Shown piece by piece: positions 37,301-46,065 of a DNA stretch of 64,000 bases; within the stretch, counting starts at the first letter, position 1; each line of letters starts with the position of its first letter. Source of the stretch: Actinotalea sp. JY-7876 (GTDB taxonomy: Bacteria > Actinomycetota > Actinomycetes > Actinomycetales > Cellulomonadaceae); assembly GCF_014042015.1 (NCBI RefSeq), contig NZ_CP059493.1, positions 1,116,001 through 1,180,000 of the forward strand. Reading direction: 5' to 3'. Under the pieces are notes generated by a model that was not told the origin of the DNA, made no database searches, and saw only the letters and a program-made list of their open reading frames with translations. A program made the translations under genes and the position numbers.

Positions 37301-37810
37301 ATGACCCGACTCCACGTCCCCGTGCCCCTGCGCTGGGCGGACCTCGACGCCTACGGCCACGTCAACAACGTCGAGGTGCTGCGGCTCCTCGAGGAGGCGC
37401 GCATCGCGGCGTTCTGGCGCCACGGCGAGGACGCGGGCGTGCTGCCCACGGCCGTGCTCGACGCCGACCCGGGGGCGGGCACCCACACCCTCGTGGCCCG
37501 TCAGGAGATCGAGTACCTGCTGCCGATCTCCTACCGGCGCGAGCCCCTGGTGGTCGAGCTCTGGATCGGCCACCTGGGCGGCGCGAGCATCGAGGTGTGC
37601 TACCTGCTCACCACGGGGGACGAGCCGGAGCGCCGCGTCTTCGTCCAGGCCGCGACCACGCTGGTGCTCATCGACGCCGCGACCGGGCGACCGCGACGCA
37701 TCACCGAGGCCGAGCGCGCGACGTGGGGGGAGTACCTCGAGGAGCCGCTGGTCCTGCGCCGCCGCGGCGGCCGGGCGACGGGCGGGGCCGACGTCACCGT
37801 GCCGCGGTGA
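37301..37810 (+). CDS. 4-hydroxybenzoyl-CoA-type acyl-CoA thioesterase
   Basis: 169 residues, hotdog fold. RWADLDAYGHVNNVEVLRLLEEARIAAF carries the active-site Asp and HVNN motif of the 4HBT family (shown in part). It would hydrolyse an acyl-CoA; the chain is unknown. ATG 37301 follows CACTAT by 7 nt; an in-frame ATG three codons upstream also exists. The 3' end overlaps the convergent SDR gene by 17 bp. Confidence 0.85.
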   Translation: MTRLHVPVPLRWADLDAYGHVNNVEVLRLLEEARIAAFWRHGEDAGVLPTAVLDADPGAGTHTLVARQEIEYLLPISYRREPLVVELWIGHLGGASIEVCYLLTTGDEPERRVFVQAATTLVLIDAATGRPRRITEAERATWGEYLEEPLVLRRRGGRATGGADVTVPR

Positions 37811-39317
37811 GCGGGCGGGGTAGCGGTCCCCCCGGCGAGCCCTCGCGCCCCCGGGCCCGCCGCTCGGCCTCGGCCGCCATGCCCCGCTGCATGCCGCCGA
37901 ACACGACGCCGTGGAACGGCGCGACGGTCCACCAGTAGAGCTGGCCGGGCAGTCCGTGGGGATGGAAGGTCGCCACCTGGCGCAGGGTGGAGCCGCCGTC
38001 GGGCTCGGGGCGCACGGCGAGCTCCAGCCAGGCGAGGCCGGGTACACGCATCTCCGCCCGGAGCCGGATCATGCGACCGGGGACGACCGCCTCGACGCGC
38101 CAGAAGTCCACGGCGTCGTCGACCAGCAGACGGCGCGGGTCCCGGCGCCCGCGGCGCAGGCCCGGCCCGCCCGAGAGCCGGTCGAGGAGCCCGCGCACGC
38201 GCCAGGCGAGCGGCCAGGAGTACCAGCCGCGCTCACCACCCACCTCCTGCAGGACCTCCCACACCACCTCGGCGGGGGCGTCGACGTGGGTGCGCCGCTC
38301 GTCCCGGTAGAGGGAGCCGCCCGCCCAGTCCGGGTCGCTCGGCAGGGGGCCGCTCGGTGCGCCGGGGACCGAGGCCGACGACCAGCGCGTCGCCACGTCC
38401 GCGTCCTGGATCTTCGCCAGGGCGAGGCGCACGGCGTCGTCGAAGCCCACGAGCCCCTCGGGCGGGTCGGGCACCCAGCGGGCGATGTCGTGCTCGTCGC
38501 ACACGACCTCGTGGACCAGGGACTCCACGAGCGGTCGCGCGAGCGGCCCGGGCACCGGCGTGACGAGGGAGACCCACAGGCTCGACAGGCGCGGGGTGAG
38601 CACACCGACGCCCACGATGACGCGCCGGCGCAGCCCCGCGACGGCCGCGTACCGCTGCATCATCTCGCGGTAGGTGAGCACCTCCGGCCCGCCGATGTCG
38701 AACGCGCGGTCGACCTGCGGCGGCATGGTGGCGCTGCCCACCAGGTAGCGCAGCACGTCGCGGATCGCGATCGGCTGGATGCGGTTGTCGACCCAGCGCG
38801 GCGTCGTCATCGCCGGCAGGCGCTCGGTGAGGTACCGCATCATCTCGAACGACGCCGAGCCCGAGCCGAGGATGACGGCGGCCCGCAGCACCGTGGTCGG
38901 CACGCCCGAGGCGAGGAGGATCTCGCCGACCTCCTTGCGCGACTCCAGGTGCGGTGAGAGGTCCTCACCGTCCGGGTACAGCCCGCCGAGGTAGACGATG
39001 CGGCCGACGCCGGCCTCGCGCGCGGCCTGCGCGAACGTGAGCGCCGTCCGCCGGTCCCTCGCCTCGAACCGCCGCCCGGACCCGAGGGAGTGGATGAGGT
39101 AGTAGGCGACGTCGACGCCCGTCAGGGCCGCGCGGATCTGGTCCAGCTCCTGCGCGTCCGCCTCGACCAGCTCGACGTCCTCGGCCCAGTCCCGCCCCTC
39201 CAGCCGGCGCGGGTTGCGGGCGACGGCCCGGACCCGGTGACCGGCGGCCAGCAGCTCGGGCACGAGCCGGCCGCCGACGTACCCCGTGACGCCCGTGACG
39301 GCGATCGACAGTCCCAT
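37794..39317 (-). CDS. SDR-family NAD(P)-binding protein with DUF2867 domain
   Basis: 507 residues, two domains. Residues 1-300: extended SDR/NmrA-like, with the nucleotide motif VTGVTGYVGGRLVPELL and YLIHSLG (an atypical active-site region). Residues about 325-490: DUF2867/START-like (RDERRTHVDAPAEVVWEVLQEVGGERGW, FWRVEAVVPGRMIRLRAEMRVPG). This fusion is common in actinobacteria; function unknown. ATG 39317 is 6 nt after TACGCT. Overlaps the thioesterase gene tail to tail. Confidence 0.85.
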   Translation of the reverse strand: MGLSIAVTGVTGYVGGRLVPELLAAGHRVRAVARNPRRLEGRDWAEDVELVEADAQELDQIRAALTGVDVAYYLIHSLGSGRRFEARDRRTALTFAQAAREAGVGRIVYLGGLYPDGEDLSPHLESRKEVGEILLASGVPTTVLRAAVILGSGSASFEMMRYLTERLPAMTTPRWVDNRIQPIAIRDVLRYLVGSATMPPQVDRAFDIGGPEVLTYREMMQRYAAVAGLRRRVIVGVGVLTPRLSSLWVSLVTPVPGPLARPLVESLVHEVVCDEHDIARWVPDPPEGLVGFDDAVRLALAKIQDADVATRWSSASVPGAPSGPLPSDPDWAGGSLYRDERRTHVDAPAEVVWEVLQEVGGERGWYSWPLAWRVRGLLDRLSGGPGLRRGRRDPRRLLVDDAVDFWRVEAVVPGRMIRLRAEMRVPGLAWLELAVRPEPDGGSTLRQVATFHPHGLPGQLYWWTVAPFHGVVFGGMQRGMAAEAERRARGREGSPGGPLPRPLTAAR

Positions 39318-39323
39318 CGACCG

Positions 39324-39329
39324 AGCGTA
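39324..39329 (-). promoter_or_regulatory. -10 hexamer TACGCT, leaderless promoter for SDR gene
   Basis: On the minus strand TACGCT ends 6 nt before the ATG at 39317. Confidence 0.5.
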
Positions 39330-39424
39330 GGTCGGTCGGGTCGCCCCCGCACCGCCCTCCGTTCCGGTGGTGGCCCGCGGACCGCGGGCCTACGTTCGCT
39401 GCAAGGGGCGAGCAAGGGGGAGCC

Positions 39425-40840
39425 GTGACGACGACCGACTCGACGGCGGGTGCGCCGAAGCAGGAGCAGTTCGACACGGGGCGGGCGGTGCTGCTCGCGA
39501 CGGTCGCCGCGCTGGGCGGCTTCCTGTTCGGCTTCGACACCGCCGTCATCAACGGCGCGGTCACCGCCATCCGCGACCAGTTCGAGATGGGCGCCGGCCT
39601 CACGGGCTTCGCCGTCTCGTCGGCGCTGCTGGGCTGCGCGCTCGGCGCCTGGGGCGCCGGGCGGCTCGCCGACCGGCAGGGCCGCATCCGCGTCATGCTG
39701 ATCTCGGCCGTGCTGTTCACGGTGAGCGCGATCGGGTCGGGCCTCGCCGTCGGGGCGTGGGACCTCATCGCGTGGCGCGTCGTCGGCGGCCTGGGCGTCG
39801 GGGCGGCGTCGGTCATCGCGCCCGCCTACATCGCCGAGATCTCGCCCGCCTCGATCCGTGGACGGCTGGGCTCGCTCCAGCAGCTCGCGATCGTCACCGG
39901 CATCTTCGTCGCGCTGCTGACCGACTACTTCCTGGCCACCGCCGCGGGCGGGGCCGCCGAGGAGCTGTGGCTCGGGCTCGAGGCCTGGCGCTGGATGTTC
40001 ATGTCCGAGGCGCTGCCCGCGGTCATCTACGGGATCCTCGCGCTGCAGATCCCCGAGTCACCGCGCTACCTGGTCGCTCGGGGGCGGGACAAGGAGGCGC
40101 GCCGGGTGCTGGGCCAGGTGCTCAAGTCGGGCATCGACCAGCGGCTGGCGGAGATCAAGCGCACGGTCTCGATCGAGCGGCGCTCGTCGTTCCGGGACCT
40201 GCGCGGGCCCGCGCTGGGCCTGCTGCCGATCGTCTGGGTCGGTATCGCGCTGTCGCTGTTCCAGCAGTTCGTCGGGATCAACGTCATCTTCTACTACTCC
40301 TCGACGCTGTGGCGCAGCGTCGGGTTCAGCGAGGACGACGCGCTCCTGCAGACGGTCATCACGTCGGTCACGAACATCGTCGTCACGGTCGTGGCGATCG
40401 CGATCATCGACAAGGTGGGGCGCCGCCTGCTCCTGCTCGTGGGGTCGGCCGGCATGGTCGTGAGTCTCGGGGTGCTGGCCGCGACCTTCGCGCAGGCGCG
40501 GCTGGTCGACGGCGAGCCGGTGCTCGACGGCGCCGCGGGCGTGACCGCGCTGGTCGCCGCGAACGGGTTCGTGGTCTTCTTCGGCGCCTCCTGGGGGCCC
40601 GCGGTGTGGGTCCTCCTCGGCGAGATGTTCAACAACAAGATCCGTGCCAGCGCGCTGGGCCTCGCTGCGGCGGCCCAGTGGATCGGCAACTTCGTCATCT
40701 CGACGTCGTTCCCGGCGCTGTCGTCCGTCGGCCTGAGCCTGGCGTACGGCCTCTACACCTTCTTCGCGCTGCTCTCGTTCTTCTTCGTGCTGAGGTTCGT
40801 CAAGGAGACCAAGGGCCGCGAGCTCGAGGACATGGAGTAA
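39425..40840 (+). CDS. Sugar porter family MFS transporter
   Basis: 471 residues with 12 predicted membrane segments. Sugar-porter motifs: GFLFGFDTAVINGA (helix 1), GRLADRQGRI (loop 2-3), PESPRYLVARG after helix 6, QQFVGINVIFYYSS (helix 7, sugar-binding QQ..N), DKVGRR (loop 8-9) and ETKGRELEDME at the C-terminus. Probably a proton-coupled hexose or pentose importer. GTG at 39425 follows a purine-rich AAGGGGGAG. Ends with TAA. Confidence 0.9.
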   Translation: MTTTDSTAGAPKQEQFDTGRAVLLATVAALGGFLFGFDTAVINGAVTAIRDQFEMGAGLTGFAVSSALLGCALGAWGAGRLADRQGRIRVMLISAVLFTVSAIGSGLAVGAWDLIAWRVVGGLGVGAASVIAPAYIAEISPASIRGRLGSLQQLAIVTGIFVALLTDYFLATAAGGAAEELWLGLEAWRWMFMSEALPAVIYGILALQIPESPRYLVARGRDKEARRVLGQVLKSGIDQRLAEIKRTVSIERRSSFRDLRGPALGLLPIVWVGIALSLFQQFVGINVIFYYSSTLWRSVGFSEDDALLQTVITSVTNIVVTVVAIAIIDKVGRRLLLLVGSAGMVVSLGVLAATFAQARLVDGEPVLDGAAGVTALVAANGFVVFFGASWGPAVWVLLGEMFNNKIRASALGLAAAAQWIGNFVISTSFPALSSVGLSLAYGLYTFFALLSFFFVLRFVKETKGRELEDME

Positions 40841-40868
40841 CGGCCCGCGTCGCGGTGAGCAGGGCGGC

Positions 40869-41849
40869 TCAGGTCAGCAGGTCGATGAGGGCGCGCTCGG
40901 CCGCGGCCCGCGTGCGACGCCGCCCGATCGTGCGCCCGCGCTCCCACAGGTCGATCAGGCGCGGGTCGATGTACGAGGCCCGGCAGACCGCCGGTGTGTT
41001 GCCGAGCTCGTCGGAGACCTCGCGCACGACCTGCGAGACGACGCGCCGACGGGCGCGCTCGCTCCGCGGCGGGTCCCCGGCCTCGGCGAGGGCCGCGGCC
41101 GCGAGGACGCTCGCGTGCCACGTCCGGAAGTCCTTGGGACGCGCGTCCGGCCCGAGCCGCTCCTTGACGTACGCCTGGATGTCCGCGGTGGCGACGTCCT
41201 TCCAGGCGCCGTCCTCCTCGTCGAACCACGCCAGCAGCTCGGGGTTGGCGTCGTCGCGGTCACGCAGCTCGCGCACCAGGCGTGCCACGACCGGGTCGTC
41301 GACCTGGCTGTGCCGCTCCTGGCCCGACTTGGCGGGGTAGGTGAAGCTCACCGTCTCGCCGTCCACCCGCACGTGCTCTCGCCGGACGGTCGCGAGGCCG
41401 TAGCTGCCGTTCTGCTTGGCGTACGTCTCGCCACCGGCGCGGAAGTACGCCTCGTCGAGCAGGCGGAACGCCAGCGCCAGCGCCTTGCGCCGCGGCATCC
41501 CCGGCAGCTCCAGGTCGGCCGTGACCTTGCGCCGGGCCCGGGGCAGCCGGCGCGCCATGAGCAGCACCTGCTCGTGCTTGGCGCGGTCGCGCCGCGCGCG
41601 CCACTGCGGGTGGTAGAGGTACTGGCGCCGGCCGGCGTCGTCCGTCCCCATGGCCTGGATGTGCCCGTTCTCGGCCGGGGAGATCCACACGTCCTTCCAC
41701 GCCGGGGGGATGACCAGGCCGGCGCACCGGGCGATCACCTCGGGGTCCGTGAGGCGCTGGCCCTGGTCGTCGAGGTAGATCACGCCCCGGCCCTGGCGCC
41801 GCCGCGTCCATCCCGGATCGCTGGCACGGACCCGGCGCAGTCGAGGCAT
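40869..41849 (-). CDS. DNA topoisomerase IB (poxvirus/bacterial type)
   Basis: 326 residues. Type IB enzymes relax supercoils through a 3'-phosphotyrosyl bond. N-terminal domain: GVIYLDDQGQRL, IPPAWKDVWISPAENGHIQAMG, RRQYLYHPQWRARRDRAKH. Catalytic domain: PKDFRTWHASVLAA and the active-site Tyr at about 293 in RASYIDPRLIDLWERG. The ATG at 41849 is 6 nt after CACACT; a GTG two codons upstream is the alternative. Confidence 0.9.
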   Translation of the reverse strand: MPRLRRVRASDPGWTRRRQGRGVIYLDDQGQRLTDPEVIARCAGLVIPPAWKDVWISPAENGHIQAMGTDDAGRRQYLYHPQWRARRDRAKHEQVLLMARRLPRARRKVTADLELPGMPRRKALALAFRLLDEAYFRAGGETYAKQNGSYGLATVRREHVRVDGETVSFTYPAKSGQERHSQVDDPVVARLVRELRDRDDANPELLAWFDEEDGAWKDVATADIQAYVKERLGPDARPKDFRTWHASVLAAAALAEAGDPPRSERARRRVVSQVVREVSDELGNTPAVCRASYIDPRLIDLWERGRTIGRRRTRAAAERALIDLLT

Positions 41850-41898
41850 GCGCACAGTGTGCGGGGCCCGGCGTGCTCCGGCACGCCGAGCGCGCTGC

Positions 41899-42783
41899 TC
41901 AGCCGGGCAGCCGGACCATGCCCTCCTGGGCGATCGTCGCGACCAGCGACCCGTCGCGCGTGTAGACCCGGGCGGCCCCGAGGCCGCGCCCGCCCTGCGC
42001 CGAGGGCGCGGACTGGACGTACAGCAGCCACTCGTCCACGCTCACCGGCCGGTGCCACCACATCGCGTGGTCGAGGCTCGCGATCGACAGGTCACGCGTC
42101 GCCCAGCTCGCGCCGTGCCGGCGCAGCAGCGGCTCGAGCATGACCTGGTCGCACGCGTAGGCCAGCAGCGCGCGGTGCAGCACCTGGTCCTGCGGCAGCG
42201 GCCCCCGCGCGCGCATCCAGACCATCTGCCGGTCGGTGACCTGATCGGCCGGGTCGAGGTAGATCGAGCCCTCGACGTGCCGCAGGTCGAACGCGCTCGC
42301 CTGGGTCCAGAACGCCGCGACGGGGTGGTCGACGGCGGCCAGGAGGTCCATCGCGCTGGGCACCGAGTCGGGCTCGGGCACGTCATGGGGCGGGACGTCG
42401 GCGTGCTCGACACCGCCCTGCTCGACCTGGAACGACGTCGTCATCGACAGGATCGGCACGCCGCCCTGCAGCGCGTGCGTGCGGCGCGCGCTGAAGGAGC
42501 GGCCGTCGCGCAGCCGCTCGACCTGGAACGTGATCGGCTGCGTCACGTCGCCCGCGCGCAGGAAGTACCCGTGGATCGAGTGGGGGAGCCGCTCGGGGTC
42601 GACGGTGCGCGCCGCCGCCAGCAGCGTCTGGGCGAGCACCTGGCCACCGAAGACGCGGCCGCCCGGCTTGGGCAGGCTGCCGCCGGTGAAGGTGTTCTCG
42701 TCGACCTCGTCGAGCTCGAGGACGTCCAGCACGGTGGCGAGCGGGTCCGGCGTCACGACAGGCATGCGGGTGGGGTCGGGCAT
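41899..42783 (-). CDS. tesB: Acyl-CoA thioesterase II
   Basis: 294 residues with a double hotdog fold. GGRVFGGQVLAQTLLAAART, HSIHGYFLRAGD, RDGRSFSARRTHALQGG and SIASLDHAMWWHRPVSVDEWLLY are TesB signatures, including the Asp/Gln catalytic region (LDHAMW). Hydrolyses medium and long acyl-CoAs. AGGAG precedes the ATG by few bases, inside the end of the globin gene region; only 7 bp separate them, so the two are likely co-transcribed. Confidence 0.92.
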   Translation of the reverse strand: MPDPTRMPVVTPDPLATVLDVLELDEVDENTFTGGSLPKPGGRVFGGQVLAQTLLAAARTVDPERLPHSIHGYFLRAGDVTQPITFQVERLRDGRSFSARRTHALQGGVPILSMTTSFQVEQGGVEHADVPPHDVPEPDSVPSAMDLLAAVDHPVAAFWTQASAFDLRHVEGSIYLDPADQVTDRQMVWMRARGPLPQDQVLHRALLAYACDQVMLEPLLRRHGASWATRDLSIASLDHAMWWHRPVSVDEWLLYVQSAPSAQGGRGLGAARVYTRDGSLVATIAQEGMVRLPG

Positions 42784-42790
42784 GGGCTCC

Positions 42791-43207
42791 TCAGTCCTCG
42801 AACGTGTTGACCATCGCGTGCGCGGCGCGCTCGAGGTAGTCCCACAGGGTGGCGTGCTGCAACGGCGGCAGCGCGAGCGAGTCGAGCGCGGTGCGCATGT
42901 GGCGCAGCCAGGCGTCGCGCGCGGCCGGGTTGACGCGGTAGGGGTGGTGACGCATCCGCAGGCGCGGGTGGCCCCGGGTGTCGCTGTAGGTGGTGGGCCC
43001 GCCCCAGTACTGCTCGAGGAACAGCTGGAGGCGGTCCGCGGCCGGGCCCAGGTCGGTCTCGGGGTACATCGGGCGCAGCAGCGGGTCCTCCGCGACGCCC
43101 TCGTAGAACGCGGCGACGAGGCGGCGGAAGGTCTCGCTGCCCCCGACCGAGGCGTGGAACGAGTCGGTCAGGCCAGGTCCCGGGGCCCCGGAGTCGGCGG
43201 AGGTCAC
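42791..43207 (-). CDS. glbO: Group II truncated haemoglobin (GlbO-type)
   Basis: 138 residues, 2/2 globin. GGSETFRRLVAAFYEGVAEDPLLRPMYPETDLGPAADRL (in part), then LEQYWGGPTTYSDTRGHPRLRMRHHPY, with the proximal His and Trp of trHbO, and DYLERAAHAMVNTF at the end. Binds O2 and may detoxify NO or peroxide. The GTG at 43207 lies 6 nt after GACAAT, a good -10 hexamer. It is followed by tesB. Confidence 0.92.
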   Translation of the reverse strand: MTSADSGAPGPGLTDSFHASVGGSETFRRLVAAFYEGVAEDPLLRPMYPETDLGPAADRLQLFLEQYWGGPTTYSDTRGHPRLRMRHHPYRVNPAARDAWLRHMRTALDSLALPPLQHATLWDYLERAAHAMVNTFED

Positions 43208-43286
43208 ACACCCATTGTCGCGTACGCCACGGCCCGGGTCCGTGCGCGCCGGGCGACGTGGGTCACACCGCGTGCGCGCGTCCGGC

Positions 43287-43550
43287 TCAGTGCTGCGGGG
43301 TCGTGAGGAACCCCTCGAGCGCGTCGAGCGCCCCCTCGGCGCCCTCACCCTCGGCGGCCAGGACGACGTCCTCGCCACCCTTGGCGCCGAGGGCCATGAC
43401 GGCGAGGATGCTCGACGCGGAGGCCGGGGTGCCGCCCTCCTTGCGGATGGTGACCGGGACCGGCTGCGCGCCGGCGAGCTGGACGAACAGGGCGGCCGGC
43501 CGGGCGTGCAGGCCCTCGGGGACGGCGACGGTGACGGTGCGCTCGGGCAC
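43287..43550 (-). CDS. ptsH: PTS phosphocarrier protein HPr
   Basis: 87 residues. Active-site His15 in GLHARPAALFV; the Ser46-region reads ASSILAVMALGAKGG. It passes phosphate from EI to EIIA proteins. GTG at 43550. A 15-bp hairpin separates it from the EIIC gene 89 bp upstream, so it may be expressed separately or at a different level. EI (ptsI) is not in the window. Confidence 0.93.
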   Translation of the reverse strand: MPERTVTVAVPEGLHARPAALFVQLAGAQPVPVTIRKEGGTPASASSILAVMALGAKGGEDVVLAAEGEGAEGALDALEGFLTTPQH

Positions 43551-43595
43551 GGGGGCCTCATCTCTTGACGTGCGGGTGGGGGCGGGCGGACGTGC

Positions 43596-43633
43596 GGCGC
43601 GCCGGACCGGGCCCCCTGCCGGTCCGGCGCGCC
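43596..43633 (-). terminator. 15-bp hairpin between EIIC and HPr genes
   Basis: Perfect stem GGCGCGCCGGACCGG (43596-43610) with its complement at 43619-43633 and an 8-nt loop, starting 6 bp after the EIIC stop on the minus strand. Probable terminator or attenuator of readthrough into ptsH. Confidence 0.65.
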
Positions 43634-43639
43634 CTGCGC

Positions 43640-45016
43640 TCAGGCCTGCGTGGTGCCGGGCCGCTGCGTCGTGGTGGTGCCCGACGTGCTCGACGTCGTG
43701 CCCGACGTCGAGCTGCTCGCGACCGCGGGGACCGGCTCGCCGGCCGGCTGGTCGACCAGGACGGTGCTCTGGTCGCCGGCGTCGTCGTCCTCACGGCCCG
43801 GGGTGCGCAGGTTCCACTTCGTGATGACGAACCGGAACAGCACGTAGTAGATGACCGCGTAGGCCAGGCCGATGACGACGAGCAGGAGCGGCTGCTCGGC
43901 GATGCGGAAGTTCAGCAGGTAGTCGATCGCACCGGCCGAGAACCCGAAGCCGGAGCGCACGTCCAGCGCGTTGACGAGCGCGAGCGAGGTACCCGTGAGG
44001 ATCGCGTGGATGACGTACAGCGGGTACGCCACGTAGACGAACGCGAACTCGAGCGGCTCGGTGACGCCCGTGACGAACGCGACGAGCGCGGCGGAGCCCA
44101 TGATGCCCGCGATGACCTTGCGCTTGCCCGGCTTCGCCGTGTGGACGATGGCGAGCGCGGCCGCCGGGAGGGCGAACATCATGATCGGGAAGAAGCCGGC
44201 CTGGAAGATGCCGGCGGTGGGGTCGCCCGCGAGGAAGCGCGGGATGTCGCCGTTGACGACGGTGCCCGCCGCGTTCTCGTACTCGCCGAACTGGAACCAC
44301 GGCACCGAGTTGAGGATGTGGTGCAGGCCCAGCGGGACGAGCAGGCGGTTGAGCGTGCCGAAGACGAAGCCGCCGAGCACCGCGGAGCCGGTGACCCAGT
44401 CGCTGACGCCGCCGAGCACGGCGTCGAAGCCGCGGTAGAGGAACGCACCGACGACCGCGACGAGGATCGCCGCGAAGGCCGTGACGATGGGCACGAAGCG
44501 GCGGCCGCCGAAGAACGCGAGGTAGGCCGGCAGCTTGATCCGGTAGAAGCGCTGGTAGAGCAGCGCGGCGACGAGGCCGATGACGATGCCGCCGAGCACG
44601 CCGTAGTTGATGAGCTCCTGCTCCTCGCCCTCGGCCGGCGCGCCGAGCACGAAGGGCGACATCGCGGTGGAGACGCCCTTGAACACGAGGTAGCCGATGA
44701 GCGCGGCCAGACCCGTCGAGCCGTCGGACTTGCGGGCGTACCCGATCGCGACGCCGAGCGCGAAGATCACCGGCAGGTTGTCCATGAGGGCACCACCGGC
44801 CGCGGCGAGCACGGCGGCGACCGGCAGGAGCCAGTCGCCCCACGCGCCGGCGAGCCCGTCGGCACCGAGCATGTCGGGCTGGCCGAGCCGCAGGAGCAGC
44901 GCCGCGGCCGGCAGGGAGGCGATCGGCAGCATGAGCGAGCGGCCGATGCGTTGGAGCTGGGCGAGTCCGGGGATCTGCCGCTTCTCGCGGGCCTCGGTGG
45001 CGGTGGTGGCGGTCAT
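43640..45016 (-). CDS. PTS transporter EIIC, glucose/N-acetylglucosamine type
   Basis: 458 residues with about 10 membrane segments. Characteristic EIIC regions: LMLPIASLPAAALLLRLG, DNLPVIFALGVAIGYARK, GLHHILNSVPWFQFGEY and GVTEPLEFAFVYVAYPLYV (substrate motif [G/V]xTEPxEF). A Ser/Thr-rich tail follows. It has no fused EIIB domain; two EIIB proteins are encoded by the divergent operon. NagE-type by context. The ATG at 45016 lies 12 nt after GAGGAG; a GTG at 45028 is too close to it. 248 bp of shared regulatory DNA separates it from the regulator gene. Confidence 0.9.
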   Translation of the reverse strand: MTATTATEAREKRQIPGLAQLQRIGRSLMLPIASLPAAALLLRLGQPDMLGADGLAGAWGDWLLPVAAVLAAAGGALMDNLPVIFALGVAIGYARKSDGSTGLAALIGYLVFKGVSTAMSPFVLGAPAEGEEQELINYGVLGGIVIGLVAALLYQRFYRIKLPAYLAFFGGRRFVPIVTAFAAILVAVVGAFLYRGFDAVLGGVSDWVTGSAVLGGFVFGTLNRLLVPLGLHHILNSVPWFQFGEYENAAGTVVNGDIPRFLAGDPTAGIFQAGFFPIMMFALPAAALAIVHTAKPGKRKVIAGIMGSAALVAFVTGVTEPLEFAFVYVAYPLYVIHAILTGTSLALVNALDVRSGFGFSAGAIDYLLNFRIAEQPLLLVVIGLAYAVIYYVLFRFVITKWNLRTPGREDDDAGDQSTVLVDQPAGEPVPAVASSSTSGTTSSTSGTTTTQRPGTTQA

Positions 45017-45156
45017 GGGCGCGGGCACTCCTCAGGTCGGTGTGCGGGCGTCGGCGGGCACCGGCGCACGGGTCGCCAGGGCACGTCGCGCACGGATGGG
45101 GCGGCTCCCGGACCGGCGGCTGCGACGGTTCCGGGCTGGCTGGACAAGAGTGCGCT

Positions 45157-45172
45157 AGATGTCTGGACCAGT
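45157..45172. promoter_or_regulatory. DasR-like operator (dre-type palindrome)
   Basis: AGATGTCTGGACCAGT resembles the DasR-binding consensus (AGTGGTCTAGACCACT, with either C or G near the end), matching at about 12-13 of 16 positions. It lies in the divergent gap between the EIIC gene and the GntR/UTRA regulator. A separate perfect palindrome CACCATGGTG is at 45180-45189. Confidence 0.5.
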
Positions 45173-45264
45173 TGGCGATCACCATGGTGGAATGGCGCCG
45201 CCGGTGTCAACCACCCGGCGCGATCCACCCGACGACGTGCGGAACCGAGAGGCGGTGCGGCCTG

Positions 45265-46065
45265 GTGCGTCACTCCGTGCTCAAGTACGTGCGCGTGCGC
45301 GACTACCTCCGCTCCCTGGTGACCCACGAGCTCTCGGTCGGCGACGCGATCCCGTCGGAGCGGGTGCTGTGCGACCGGTTCGCCGTCTCCCGCATGACCG
45401 TGCGCCAGGCCGTCGACGCGCTCGTGGTCGAAGGGCTGCTGCACCGCGAGCAGGGGCGCGGGACGTTCGTCGCCCCCTCGAAGCTCGACCTCGAGGTGCG
45501 GCTCGCCTCGTTCGGCGAGGAGATGCGCCGACGCGGCATGGTGCCCTCGAGCCGCGTGCTCGCGGTCGAGGAGGTGCCCGCCTCGCCCGACATCGCGGAC
45601 GCGCTGGACCTGGTGCCCGGGGAGCCCGTGCACTACCTGCACCGCGTCCGGCACGCCGACGGGGAGCCGATGGCGATCGAGCAGACCTGGGTCCCCACGG
45701 CGCTCGCGCCGTCGTTGATCGCGGACGGTGCTCCCGAGAGCATCTACGGCGAGCTGCGCCGGCGCGGCATCGACCCGGACTGGGGGGAGGACACGGTGGC
45801 GGCGTCGGAGGTGGACGCCCAGGACGCGGCGCTGCTGGGCCTGCGCCCGGGTGCCGCGGTGCTGCGCCTCGCCCGGCGCACGTTCGCGGGCGACGTCGCG
45901 TGCGCCTACTCGCGCTCGTCCTACCGGGCGGACCGCTACGTGCTGTGGGTGCCGCTGCGCGCGCCGCGGCCGGCCCTCACGCCGCGCGGCGAGGCCGGCG
46001 CGGCTCCCGCATCGATGGCCGGCGCGGGCAGGACCGATGTGCACGACGACGGAGGAGGAACGTGA
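45265..46065 (+). CDS. GntR/HutC-family transcriptional regulator (UTRA domain)
   Basis: 266 residues. Winged helix at about 1-75: RVRDYLRSLVTHELSVGDAIPSERVLCDRFAVSRMTVRQAVDALVVEGLL (in part) and REQGRGTFVA. UTRA ligand-binding domain at 85-235, with SFGEEMRRRGM and YGELRRRGI. Same architecture as DasR/NagR, which bind sugar phosphates such as GlcN-6-P. Lies upstream of and coupled to EIIB and divergent to EIIC, so it probably controls this PTS. GTG at 45265; a second GTG at 45277 is possible. Confidence 0.87.
   Translation: MRHSVLKYVRVRDYLRSLVTHELSVGDAIPSERVLCDRFAVSRMTVRQAVDALVVEGLLHREQGRGTFVAPSKLDLEVRLASFGEEMRRRGMVPSSRVLAVEEVPASPDIADALDLVPGEPVHYLHRVRHADGEPMAIEQTWVPTALAPSLIADGAPESIYGELRRRGIDPDWGEDTVAASEVDAQDAALLGLRPGAAVLRLARRTFAGDVACAYSRSSYRADRYVLWVPLRAPRPALTPRGEAGAAPASMAGAGRTDVHDDGGGT

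Noticed and set aside
37794-37810. 17-bp overlap of the thioesterase and SDR genes
   Set aside because: Short tail-to-tail overlaps are common in compact actinobacterial genomes; nothing suggests a regulatory role.
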